Assembly: GCA_029194665.1 (NCBI GenBank)
Contig: JARFXO010000004.1
Coordinates: 434,001-498,000 of the forward strand
Direction of reading: 5' to 3'
Length of the DNA stretch: 64,000 bases
DNA from: Nitrospira sp.
Lineage (GTDB): Bacteria; Nitrospirota; Nitrospiria; Nitrospirales; Nitrospiraceae
Position 1 is the stretch's first letter, and each line of letters begins with the position of its first letter. Below, one piece after another: positions 57,130 through 64,000 of the stretch. The notes below the pieces were generated by a model. It was given only the letters and a program-made list of their open reading frames with translations. It ran no database searches and was not told the origin of the DNA. Made by a program: the position numbers and the translations under genes.

Positions 57130-58638
57130 ATGGGTAGTGAGATTGCGATAACCGTCGCGCGGGAGGAAACCCGTGTGGCCGTGCTTGACAGTGGAGTCGT
57201 CACCGATTTGTTCGGAGACCGCACGAAGCATAAGGATTTTGTCGGAAATATCTATAAGGGAAAGGTTGCCAAGGTGTTGCCGGGCATGCAAGCCGCGTTT
57301 GTGGACATCGGCTTGGAAAAAGCGGCGTTTATGCACGTTTCCGATCTGTTGGTGGATGCAGAGCCAGGCGATATGTTGGTTGAGGCTGAGGAAGACGAAA
57401 AAGATTCGGAGATGCTCCGGCCGAAGCGCCAGAGCGCGAAACCGATCGAACAGCTGCTGAGTGAGGGGCAGGAGTTGATGGTCCAGATTTCGAAGGGGCC
57501 GATCGGCACCAAGGGGTCGAGAGTGACGACGTATGTCTCACTTCCTGGGCGGTACCTGGTTTTTATGCCCAACGTTGACCATATCGGTGTGTCTCGGCGG
57601 ATTCCGCGGGATGAAGAACGGGCTCGACTGAAGGAGATTATGCGCCGTGTTAGGCGCCCCGGCTTCGGCTATATCGTGCGGACGGTCAGTGAAGGCGTTA
57701 AGGAAGACGAGTTAAGATCCGATGTCGACTTTCTACACGTCCTCTGGCAAGACATTTTGACCAAGCGGGAACAAATGCCCGCCCCGGCATTACTGCATTC
57801 TGATTTGAGCCTGAGCTTCCGTGTCGTGAGGGACCTGTTCGGCAAAAAGGTAGATCGACTGTGGATCGATTCGCGAGAGGAATACGAAGCCATTCGGGAC
57901 TTCGTGCAGCGATTTTCTCCTGAGCAGACCTCGCGGATTCATTTCTACGATAAGGATGAGCCCTTGTTCGATCATCTGGGGGTGGAACAGGAAATTGCAC
58001 GCGCCTTGAGCCGGAAAGTCTGGCTTAAGTCGGGGGGCTATCTCGTGATCGATCATACTGAAGCGATGACTGTGATTGACGTCAATACGGGGCGGTTCGT
58101 GGGGAAACGGGATCAGGAAGAGACCATCTTACGCAACAACCTCGAGGCCGCCAAAGAGGTCGCCTATCAGCTGAAGTTGCGTGGAATCGGCGGCATCATC
58201 ATTGTCGACTTCATCGACATGGAGCGGGAGAAGAATCGGGATAAGGTCTACCATGCGTTGGTGGAAGCCATGGCGTCGGATAAGGCGAGAACGAGGATAT
58301 CCAGGATTTCGGATCTCGGCTTGATCGAGATCTCCCGCGAACGGGTGCGGGAGGACCTGTTACGTTCGCTGTCGGAACCATGTCGCTACTGCGACGGCCG
58401 TGGATATACGAAGTCTCCCACGACCGTGGTGTACGAAATTTTCCGCGAAATCCGACGGATTGAGCCGGCTGCCGATCAGCAACGGATTATTGTGGGAGCC
58501 CATCCGACGGTGGCAGAATTGTTGCAGGACGAGGAACGCCACGGAGTGGAAGTATTGGAGCGAGACTGTTCAGCGAAAATCATCGTCACACCGGACAATC
58601 AGTTGCATCTTGAGCAGTACGATCTGGTCGTGCTCTAG
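57130..58638 (+). CDS. rng: Ribonuclease G / E family endoribonuclease
   Basis: 502 residues, close to RNase G length and without the long scaffold of RNase E. The S1-like domain (GNIYKGKVAKVLPGMQAAFVDIGLEKAAFMHVSDL), the 5' sensor/RNase H region, DNase-I-like catalytic core with IDVNTGRFVGKRDQEETILRNNLEAAKEVAYQLKLRGIGGIIIVDFIDM (the metal Asp residues) and the zinc-link Cys pair CRYCDGRGY are all visible. It processes rRNA and mRNA 5' ends. An acidic loop (EAEEDEKDSEMLRP) is inserted in the S1 region. Confidence 0.95.
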   Translation: MGSEIAITVAREETRVAVLDSGVVTDLFGDRTKHKDFVGNIYKGKVAKVLPGMQAAFVDIGLEKAAFMHVSDLLVDAEPGDMLVEAEEDEKDSEMLRPKRQSAKPIEQLLSEGQELMVQISKGPIGTKGSRVTTYVSLPGRYLVFMPNVDHIGVSRRIPRDEERARLKEIMRRVRRPGFGYIVRTVSEGVKEDELRSDVDFLHVLWQDILTKREQMPAPALLHSDLSLSFRVVRDLFGKKVDRLWIDSREEYEAIRDFVQRFSPEQTSRIHFYDKDEPLFDHLGVEQEIARALSRKVWLKSGGYLVIDHTEAMTVIDVNTGRFVGKRDQEETILRNNLEAAKEVAYQLKLRGIGGIIIVDFIDMEREKNRDKVYHALVEAMASDKARTRISRISDLGLIEISRERVREDLLRSLSEPCRYCDGRGYTKSPTTVVYEIFREIRRIEPAADQQRIIVGAHPTVAELLQDEERHGVEVLERDCSAKIIVTPDNQLHLEQYDLVVL

Positions 58639-58735
58639 TGCCGCGACGGCCGCCGCTCTTTGTCGCGAGGATGTTCTACACGCCGGATTCCCCCTATTGT
58701 TGAAACCGATTCCCTCCCGAGGATTGAGAGCGATC

Positions 58736-59854
58736 ATGGATGAATCATCCTTGACCTTTTGGCTCACGCTCCAAGCCGTTGATGGTGTCGGAGATCGCAC
58801 TCTTCTGAAGTTGATTCACGCGTTTGGAACCCCCGACGCAGTGCTTGGTGCAACGATTGACGACTTGATCACTGGCGGTTGCAGTCCTGAATTGGCCGAA
58901 TCCGTGCGGCGTGGGCCAGAGTCGAGTATCCGGCGACAGATCGATCGCCAGGTGAAGATGGTTGAACGCCTCGCGATCCAAACGGTCACCGTATTTGATC
59001 GATCCTATCCAGCTCGACTCAAAACCATTCCTGACCCGCCGCCGTTGTTGTATGTGAGCGGGAGCTTCTCGCCGAGCGATGAGGTTGCGGTGGCGATTGT
59101 GGGTGGACGACGGGCGACTTCCTCCGGAAGAGTCATTACGGAGGAGATTGCGAAGAACCTGGCTGGATGTGGAGTGACGATCGTGAGCGGTCTGGCTCGG
59201 GGAATCGATGCAGCGGCGCACCGTGGAGCGTTGATGGGTAAGGGGCGAACGATCGCGGTTCTCGGTTGCGGCATCGATCGGACCTACCCGTGGGAACATC
59301 ACACGCTCCGGCGGAACATCGAATCGCGCGGTGCCGTTATCTCGGAGCTGCCGATCGGCGCTGCTCCCCAAAGTCATCACTTCCCGCGAAGGAATCGGAT
59401 TATCAGCGGGCTTTCGTTGGGCGTGCTGGTCGGCGAAGCCGCGACCGACAGCGGCTCATTGATCACGGCAAAACTGGCGTTGGAACAAGGTCGAGAGGTA
59501 TTTGCCGTACCCGGTTCCCTCAAGGAAGAAGCCTGTCGAGGATCGAATCGCCTGATCAAGGAAGGGGCGAAACTGATCGAAGGAGCTCAAGACATTCTCG
59601 ATGAGATTCTTCCGCAGGTCGATGCTCGGCAACGTGCCACACTGCATCTTGACAGCACGTTGATAGAAGTGCGTGCACCGCTCGGGAAGGAGGAAACAGT
59701 GGTGTACGAAGCCCTGTCCTATGAAGCCCGATCCATTGATACGATAATCGGGCGCACTGGGCTGACTGCTGCGGCGGTGTCGGCGGTGTTGCTCTCATTG
59801 GAATTGAACGGACGGATTCGCCAACTGCCCGGGCAGCAATACATCCGTCTCTAG
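58736..59854 (+). CDS. dprA: DNA-processing protein DprA
   Basis: 372 residues from ATG 58736; the longer frame from 58400 lies in rng. An N-terminal SAM-like domain, the Rossmann fold SGLARGIDAAAHRGALMGKGRTIAVLGCGIDRTYP with FPRRNRIISGLSLGVLVGEAATDSGSLITAKLALEQGREVFAVPGS, and a C-terminal winged-helix domain are present. It loads RecA on incoming single-stranded DNA. The TAG stop shares its G with the first base of a palindromic repeat. Confidence 0.94.
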   Translation: MDESSLTFWLTLQAVDGVGDRTLLKLIHAFGTPDAVLGATIDDLITGGCSPELAESVRRGPESSIRRQIDRQVKMVERLAIQTVTVFDRSYPARLKTIPDPPPLLYVSGSFSPSDEVAVAIVGGRRATSSGRVITEEIAKNLAGCGVTIVSGLARGIDAAAHRGALMGKGRTIAVLGCGIDRTYPWEHHTLRRNIESRGAVISELPIGAAPQSHHFPRRNRIISGLSLGVLVGEAATDSGSLITAKLALEQGREVFAVPGSLKEEACRGSNRLIKEGAKLIEGAQDILDEILPQVDARQRATLHLDSTLIEVRAPLGKEETVVYEALSYEARSIDTIIGRTGLTAAAVSAVLLSLELNGRIRQLPGQQYIRL

Positions 59855-59984
59855 CAGGATGTTGAAAAAGCCCGCCAGCTTCGTTCTCGCATGGCTCAAG
59901 GCCTCAACGTACCACCGGGCAAGAGCTGCCAGGGGCAGCTCGGGGGTGGGTGGGTGATAACGACGGCCTTTTTGACCATCCTGC
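59854..59984 (-). repeat. ~125-bp CAGGATG palindromic element, inverted orientation
   Basis: GCAGGATGTTGAAAAAGCCC begins at the dprA stop, and GCCTTTTTGACCATCCTGC ends at 59984. The interior CCAGCTTCGTTCTCGCATGG is the complement of the CCATGCGAGAACGAAGCTGG-type core seen in the other copies. The remaining stretch to topA (59985-60162) has no supportable gene. Confidence 0.9.
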
Positions 59985-60162
59985 ACATGTGAGGAATGAG
60001 AGGTGAGGAACATCGCCAGTAAGCCTTGTCGTCGGTGTCCTTTCCTATCGTCACCTACGTTTCCTAACCTCTCGCTGACGGTTGCCGACTGCCATTCTAG
60101 TTGCACGAATCTCTGATATTTGGTACGGATGATACCATTCTGGGGAGGTAGACGGAGTCGTT

Positions 60163-62502
60163 ATGGGAAAATCGTTGATCATCGTTGAGTCGCCGACGAA
60201 GGCGAGGACCATCACCAAATATTTAGGACGTGGCTATACCGTGATGGCGTCGGTCGGCCACATCAAGGATCTGCCGACCAGCAAGTTGGGTGTCGATCTC
60301 GAGAACGATTTCGAACCGCAGTATGTCACCATCAAGGGCAAGTCGAAGGTGTTGGCCGAGATCAAGAAAAAGGCCGAGGAAGCTGACAAAGTTTTTCTGG
60401 CACCGGACCCGGATCGTGAAGGGGAAGCAATCGCCTGGCACATTGAGCAAGAACTGCTCGGCAAGTCGAAGAAGAAAAGGAAGGATGGGAAGATCTTTCG
60501 GGTGTTGTTCAATGAAATCACGGAATCAGCCATCAAGCGCGCCCTGCAATCGCCGGGCGAGATCGATATGAAGCTCGTGAATGCTCAGCAGGCTCGCCGC
60601 GTGCTGGATCGCATCGTGGGGTATCAAGGCAGTCAGTTGCTCTGGAACAAGGTCCGTCGAGGGCTCAGCATGGGGCGTGTGCAGTCGGTGGCCATGCGGC
60701 TGATTTGCGAGCGTGAAGCGGAGCGTGAAGCGTTCCGATCCGAAGAGTACTGGTCCATCACCGCACTGTTGGCGGGAACCAATCCACCGGCGTTTGAGGC
60801 CAAGCTCCACAGTATCAACGGTGAGGAGGCCTCGATTGAAAACGCTGAGCAAGCCGGCCGCATCGTCGGCGAGATTCAAGGGAAGACATTCGTCGTTCAA
60901 TCGATCGAGCGTCGTGAGAAGAAACGCAATCCGGTCGCGCCGTTCATCACGAGCCGGTTGCAGCAGGAAGCCTCACGAAAGCTGCACTTCTCGCCGAAAA
61001 AAACGATGACGCTGGCCCAGCAGTTGTACGAAGGCATCGAAATCGGCGCCGAAGGGGCGACCGGTCTGATCACCTATATGAGGACCGACTCGCCTCGCAT
61101 TTCCACCGAAGCCATGAACGACGCGCGCGAGCTGATTCAATCGCGATTCGGGGCGGACTATCTCCCGGGCACGCCGAATGTCTACAAGACCTCGAAGGCG
61201 GCGCAGGAAGCGCACGAGGCGATCAGGCCGACCTCAGCGGGACGCGACCCTGAATCGATCCGCCAGTACTTGGATCAAGACCAGTACAATCTCTACAAGC
61301 TGATTTGGAACCGATTCATTGCGTCGCAGATGGTGCCGGCGATTTTGGATGTGACACGGATCGATACGTCACCGCTCGGAACACCAGGTAGATATATCTT
61401 CCGCTCGACCGGAACGGTCGTGAAGTTCCCCGGTCATACGATTGTGTACATGGAGGGTGTCGATAAGGAGTTGCCGTCGCAGAAGCCCAAGGCTGATCAG
61501 GAGGCGGACGACGACGAGCGCCAACTGCCGGCTCTGTCCGAAGGAGAACAATTGCGGCTCGTTGAGCAGGAGGGGCAGACGGTGCCGGGTATGTTGTCAA
61601 AGCAACATTTCACCCAGCCGCCGCCACGCTATAACGAAGCGCTGTTGATCAAGGAGCTGGAGGAAAAAGGTATCGGGCGACCGTCGACCTATGCCGCCAT
61701 TATTTCTACGATCCAGGATCGTAAGTACGTGGAAAAGACCGAGGGACGCTTGGTCCCGACGGAGACCGGGAAAACGGTGAACGATTTCCTGATGAAGGGA
61801 TTCCCTGAACTCATCAACGTCGACTTCACCTCACAGCTCGAAGAACAACTGGATGAGGTGGAGGAGGGGAACAAACAGTGGGTTGCGGCGGTGCGCGATT
61901 TTTATATGCCGTTCACCAGAGAAATGGAACGGGCAAAGACGATTCCCGGTCCCAAAGACACGGTCGAACCTCCGACCAACATTCCTTGTGAGAAGTGCGG
62001 ACGGATGATGGAGATCAAGTGGGGCCGTAACGGCAAGTTTCTCGCCTGTCCTGCGTACAAGGACGATCCCCCTTGCAAGAACACCCAAAACTTTGAAAAG
62101 CTTCCGGACGGTACCATCAAGATCGTGCCCAAGCAGGAACTCACCACCGATCAGGTCTGTGACAAGTGCGGAAGCCCAATGGTAGTGAAGACCGGACGGT
62201 TCGGCAAGTTCATCGCCTGTTCAGGCTATCCCCAGTGTAAGACGACCAAGCCGATGGCTCTCGGCGTCAAATGTCCTCAACCAGATTGCGGTGGTGATCT
62301 TGTGCAGAAGCGGACGCGCAAAGGCCGGTCGTTTTTTGCCTGCAGTAATTATCCCAAGTGTGAATTTGCCCTCTGGGATCGCCCGGTACCCAAAGCTTGC
62401 CCGACCTGCCAGGCCCCGTTTTTGATTGAGAAAATCAGCAAGCAAGACGGCCGAAGCGTCCAATGCCGCAATCAGGACTGCGGCTACCGCGAAGCAGGGT
62501 GA
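60163..62502 (+). CDS. topA: DNA topoisomerase I
   Basis: 779 residues. The TOPRIM start SLIIVESPTKARTITKYLGRGY, the DxD metal site (APDPDREGEAIAWHI), the catalytic Tyr305 in GLITYMRTDSPRIS, and KLYEEG-like LYEGIEIG. The C-terminal part has four zinc ribbons (CEKCGR, CDKCGS, CPQPDCGG, CPTCQA), ending in QDGRSVQCRNQDCGYREAG. It relaxes negative supercoils. A short echo of its last codons lies at 63225. Confidence 0.97.
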   Translation: MGKSLIIVESPTKARTITKYLGRGYTVMASVGHIKDLPTSKLGVDLENDFEPQYVTIKGKSKVLAEIKKKAEEADKVFLAPDPDREGEAIAWHIEQELLGKSKKKRKDGKIFRVLFNEITESAIKRALQSPGEIDMKLVNAQQARRVLDRIVGYQGSQLLWNKVRRGLSMGRVQSVAMRLICEREAEREAFRSEEYWSITALLAGTNPPAFEAKLHSINGEEASIENAEQAGRIVGEIQGKTFVVQSIERREKKRNPVAPFITSRLQQEASRKLHFSPKKTMTLAQQLYEGIEIGAEGATGLITYMRTDSPRISTEAMNDARELIQSRFGADYLPGTPNVYKTSKAAQEAHEAIRPTSAGRDPESIRQYLDQDQYNLYKLIWNRFIASQMVPAILDVTRIDTSPLGTPGRYIFRSTGTVVKFPGHTIVYMEGVDKELPSQKPKADQEADDDERQLPALSEGEQLRLVEQEGQTVPGMLSKQHFTQPPPRYNEALLIKELEEKGIGRPSTYAAIISTIQDRKYVEKTEGRLVPTETGKTVNDFLMKGFPELINVDFTSQLEEQLDEVEEGNKQWVAAVRDFYMPFTREMERAKTIPGPKDTVEPPTNIPCEKCGRMMEIKWGRNGKFLACPAYKDDPPCKNTQNFEKLPDGTIKIVPKQELTTDQVCDKCGSPMVVKTGRFGKFIACSGYPQCKTTKPMALGVKCPQPDCGGDLVQKRTRKGRSFFACSNYPKCEFALWDRPVPKACPTCQAPFLIEKISKQDGRSVQCRNQDCGYREAG

Positions 62503-62593
62503 TGATTCGAGATAGTTTCCTTCACCTCCCTTGCAGTCCATCAATGATCAAAGTCCTTGCTTCACGTGAATTACGATTAACCTGACAAGATTG

Positions 62594-63199
62594 ATGTCCA
62601 TCCATCATCTTCGCGCAGTGCTGGTGTTGTTGTGTGCAGGTCTGATCTGGCTGCCGCCAGTTTCTGCGGAAGAACCATCCTCTAGGACGGTTGGAAAACA
62701 GACTGTCGGCGTGGTGATCGGCGGAATGCTGCCGGTTCGAGTGATGGAGGGACAGACATCTACGTTGAATGGGGTTGCCGTGCATCCCTCCTGGCAAATT
62801 GAGTTGACTGATCCGATCGGCTCCAAATGGTGGAGTGGCTCGATTGCATTGGGGGCCGAGTTGGCTGTGTTAGGGATCACGCAACCGACCGGCGCCTACG
62901 GCATTGGCTTCACGCCGAAGGTAGGCTATACGTTTGCTTCGTTCGGCCGGGTGAAGCCCTATCTCGAAGCCGGTGGCGGCCCGATCTGGACGAATTTCGA
63001 CGGCCGCATTCCCGAGCAGGGATCGAATTTCAATTTTCTGGCCTGGGGCGGTGGGGGCGTGACCTATGATTTGACGGAACGATGGGCGCTGAACGCTGGA
63101 GTCCGCTTCAGCCACATCTCCAACGCCGGTACCGCTAACCCAAACGCTGGGGTCAATTACCTGCTGCCGTTTGTCGGAGTGACCGCTAAGCTTTTCTGA
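62594..63199 (+). CDS. PagL-like lipid A 3-O-deacylase (acyloxyacyl hydrolase family)
   Basis: 201 residues from ATG 62594. A signal peptide (LRAVLVLLCAGLIWLPPVSA) precedes a beta-barrel; the late RFSHISNAGTANPNAGVNYLL contains the HxSN catalytic His-Ser pair of PagL and the GIGNPNxG-like turn. The protein would sit in the outer membrane and remove an acyl chain from lipid A, modifying its immune or permeability properties. It stands alone after topA. Confidence 0.88.
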   Translation: MSIHHLRAVLVLLCAGLIWLPPVSAEEPSSRTVGKQTVGVVIGGMLPVRVMEGQTSTLNGVAVHPSWQIELTDPIGSKWWSGSIALGAELAVLGITQPTGAYGIGFTPKVGYTFASFGRVKPYLEAGGGPIWTNFDGRIPEQGSNFNFLAWGGGGVTYDLTERWALNAGVRFSHISNAGTANPNAGVNYLLPFVGVTAKLF

Positions 63200-63224
63200 T
63201 GAAAAGTGATGGTTGGGCATGATC

Positions 63225-63290
63225 GAACAAGTCGGCAGACAAGACGGTCGGAGCGTTCAAGGCCTCAATCAGGATCGTGACTCCGGGAAT
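63225..63290 (+). other. Degenerate echo of the topA 3' end
   Basis: Translated in one frame the stretch reads GRQDGRSVQGLNQDRDSGN, against KQDGRSVQCRNQDCGYRE at the topA C-terminus. The Cys residues needed for a zinc ribbon are lost, and it lies 700 bases downstream of topA. It may be a fossil of a tandem duplication. The rest of 63200-63426 shows no other gene. Confidence 0.45.
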
Positions 63291-63426
63291 GATATGGGGT
63301 CCAAGCTCTTCAATAGGCTTCTGACGAGCAGCTCAAGGGCATCGTTCGGGAGACGTTGCACTACTTTCCGTCCGCGCAGACCCACCGAAAAACGGGTATC
63401 GGGCCGCTTCCTCTTGTCGCTGGTAC

Positions 63427-63993
63427 CTACCGTTGTCTCGGGGCGACGCCTGGTGCCTTCGGGACCGTACTGATGCCTCCGGGAGGAGCGGGCGCATAAT
63501 TGGGATTGACGTGCTCCCAGACCCCGGCATGTTTCCCCTCCACCCCCCATCCTCGCACGTACAGCAGTGCCAGCACCGGCTCGGTCTGGAATCTCGTGGT
63601 CCCGGTCACTCGTCCAGCCACTGTCATCCGCCCCCATTCGCGATAGGTCTGAGGCAGTTTATTCTGCTCCACCATCACCCAGTAGCATCCCGCTTCGGGG
63701 CCGTTCCGATCTAAGGGAAGCTGGGGCGCGTAATCCTGGTCCAGCGGCCGATTCCTCAGGCGCAGCCAGACGTACTGTTCGTTCGCTTCTTCTTCGATCA
63801 GGGTCCCACCCAGTAGCAGCACCTTCCCGTCGTACTTCTCCGGATCGGCCATAAGATCCGTGAGCGTCGCGCCGCGTTCAGACATCCATATGTACTGACG
63901 CGGAACTTTGGAACAGCCTCCCGCCGCCAGCGTGAGGCTGACGGCTAGAAGAAAGCAGAAAGACCCCCGCTGGAGTCGGCCGCAAGTGGTCAT
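63427..63993 (-). CDS. Slp-family outer-membrane lipoprotein
   Basis: 188 residues. The signal peptide ends at the lipobox LAAGGCSKVP. LMADPEKYDGKVLLLGGTLIEEEANEQYVWLRLRNRPLDQDYAP and GRFLV-like WGRMTVAGRVTGTTRF are the OB-like strands of the Slp/YeaY family, whose members are induced in starvation in E. coli. The C-terminus is Pro-rich (NYAPAPPGGISTVPKAPG). It converges with the PagL-like gene. Confidence 0.85.
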   Translation of the reverse strand: MTTCGRLQRGSFCFLLAVSLTLAAGGCSKVPRQYIWMSERGATLTDLMADPEKYDGKVLLLGGTLIEEEANEQYVWLRLRNRPLDQDYAPQLPLDRNGPEAGCYWVMVEQNKLPQTYREWGRMTVAGRVTGTTRFQTEPVLALLYVRGWGVEGKHAGVWEHVNPNYAPAPPGGISTVPKAPGVAPRQR

Positions 63994-64000
63994 CGGTTGT

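Noticed and set aside
63213-63473. Frame of 86 residues downstream of the PagL-like gene
   Set aside because: Its only recognisable part is the degenerate topA echo; the rest is basic, low in complexity and overlaps the Slp gene.

Overview
The window reads as a chromosomal segment of a Nitrospira-like bacterium (phylum Nitrospirota). The inference rests on three things: a Pup/UBact-type proteasome operon in an otherwise Gram-negative gene set, a five-gene 2-oxoacid:ferredoxin oxidoreductase cluster of the kind used in the reductive TCA cycle, and outer-membrane proteins (beta barrel, PagL-like deacylase, Slp lipoprotein). No rRNA and no CRISPR array were seen.

Layout. 1-3.8 kb: proteasome tagging operon (3' end of a Dop/PafA-family gene, a 63-aa Pup-like modifier, prcB, prcA, pafA). 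3.8-7.1 kb: alpha/beta hydrolase, class II aldolase-like protein, a palindromic repeat, an outer-membrane barrel gene and tRNA-Asn. 7.2-11.7 kb (minus strand): a small acidic protein, then ferredoxin, gamma, beta, alpha and a fifth subunit of a 2-oxoacid:ferredoxin oxidoreductase, with a good terminator at one end and a candidate promoter at the other. 11.7-13.8 kb (minus): TPR protein, YciI-like and DUF2203 proteins. 14-17.9 kb: rho (long C-rich leader), rpmE, prfA, prmC. 18-27.7 kb: murA and a histidine operon (hisG, D, B, H, A, F, IE) that is interrupted by a decayed DUF4160/DUF2442 pair and an acyltransferase gene, and that carries a lipoprotein gene between hisH and hisA. 27.7-31.7 kb: dnaG-rpoD and a CAU tRNA. 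31.7-35.2 kb: zinc-ribbon protein, IS5-type transposase remnant, RNase HIII, M48 lipoprotein peptidase and the RNase P RNA.

35.2-44 kb: branched-chain amino-acid biosynthesis (ilvB, ilvN, ilvC, leuA, leuB) with the phospholipid genes psd-pssA between ilvC and leuA. leuA is preceded by a T-box leader with a leucine CUC specifier, and a copy of a ~125-bp palindromic repeat sits inside Stem I of that leader. 44-51.5 kb: NHL-repeat protein, asd, DUF2905, SpoIID-like protein, queA, a small nucleotidyltransferase-like pair, a SurA_N protein and an RDD protein. 51.5-62.5 kb: cell-shape genes mreB-mreC-mreD-mrdA-rodA followed by rng, dprA and topA. 62.6-64 kb: PagL-like and Slp-like envelope genes.

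The two most interesting items are the complete-looking pupylation/proteasome locus and the repeat-interrupted T-box of leuA. Others are a C-rich, G-poor rho leader that looks like an autoregulatory Rho-loading site, the structured ilvB leader, and a short degenerate echo of the 3' end of topA downstream of the PagL-like gene.
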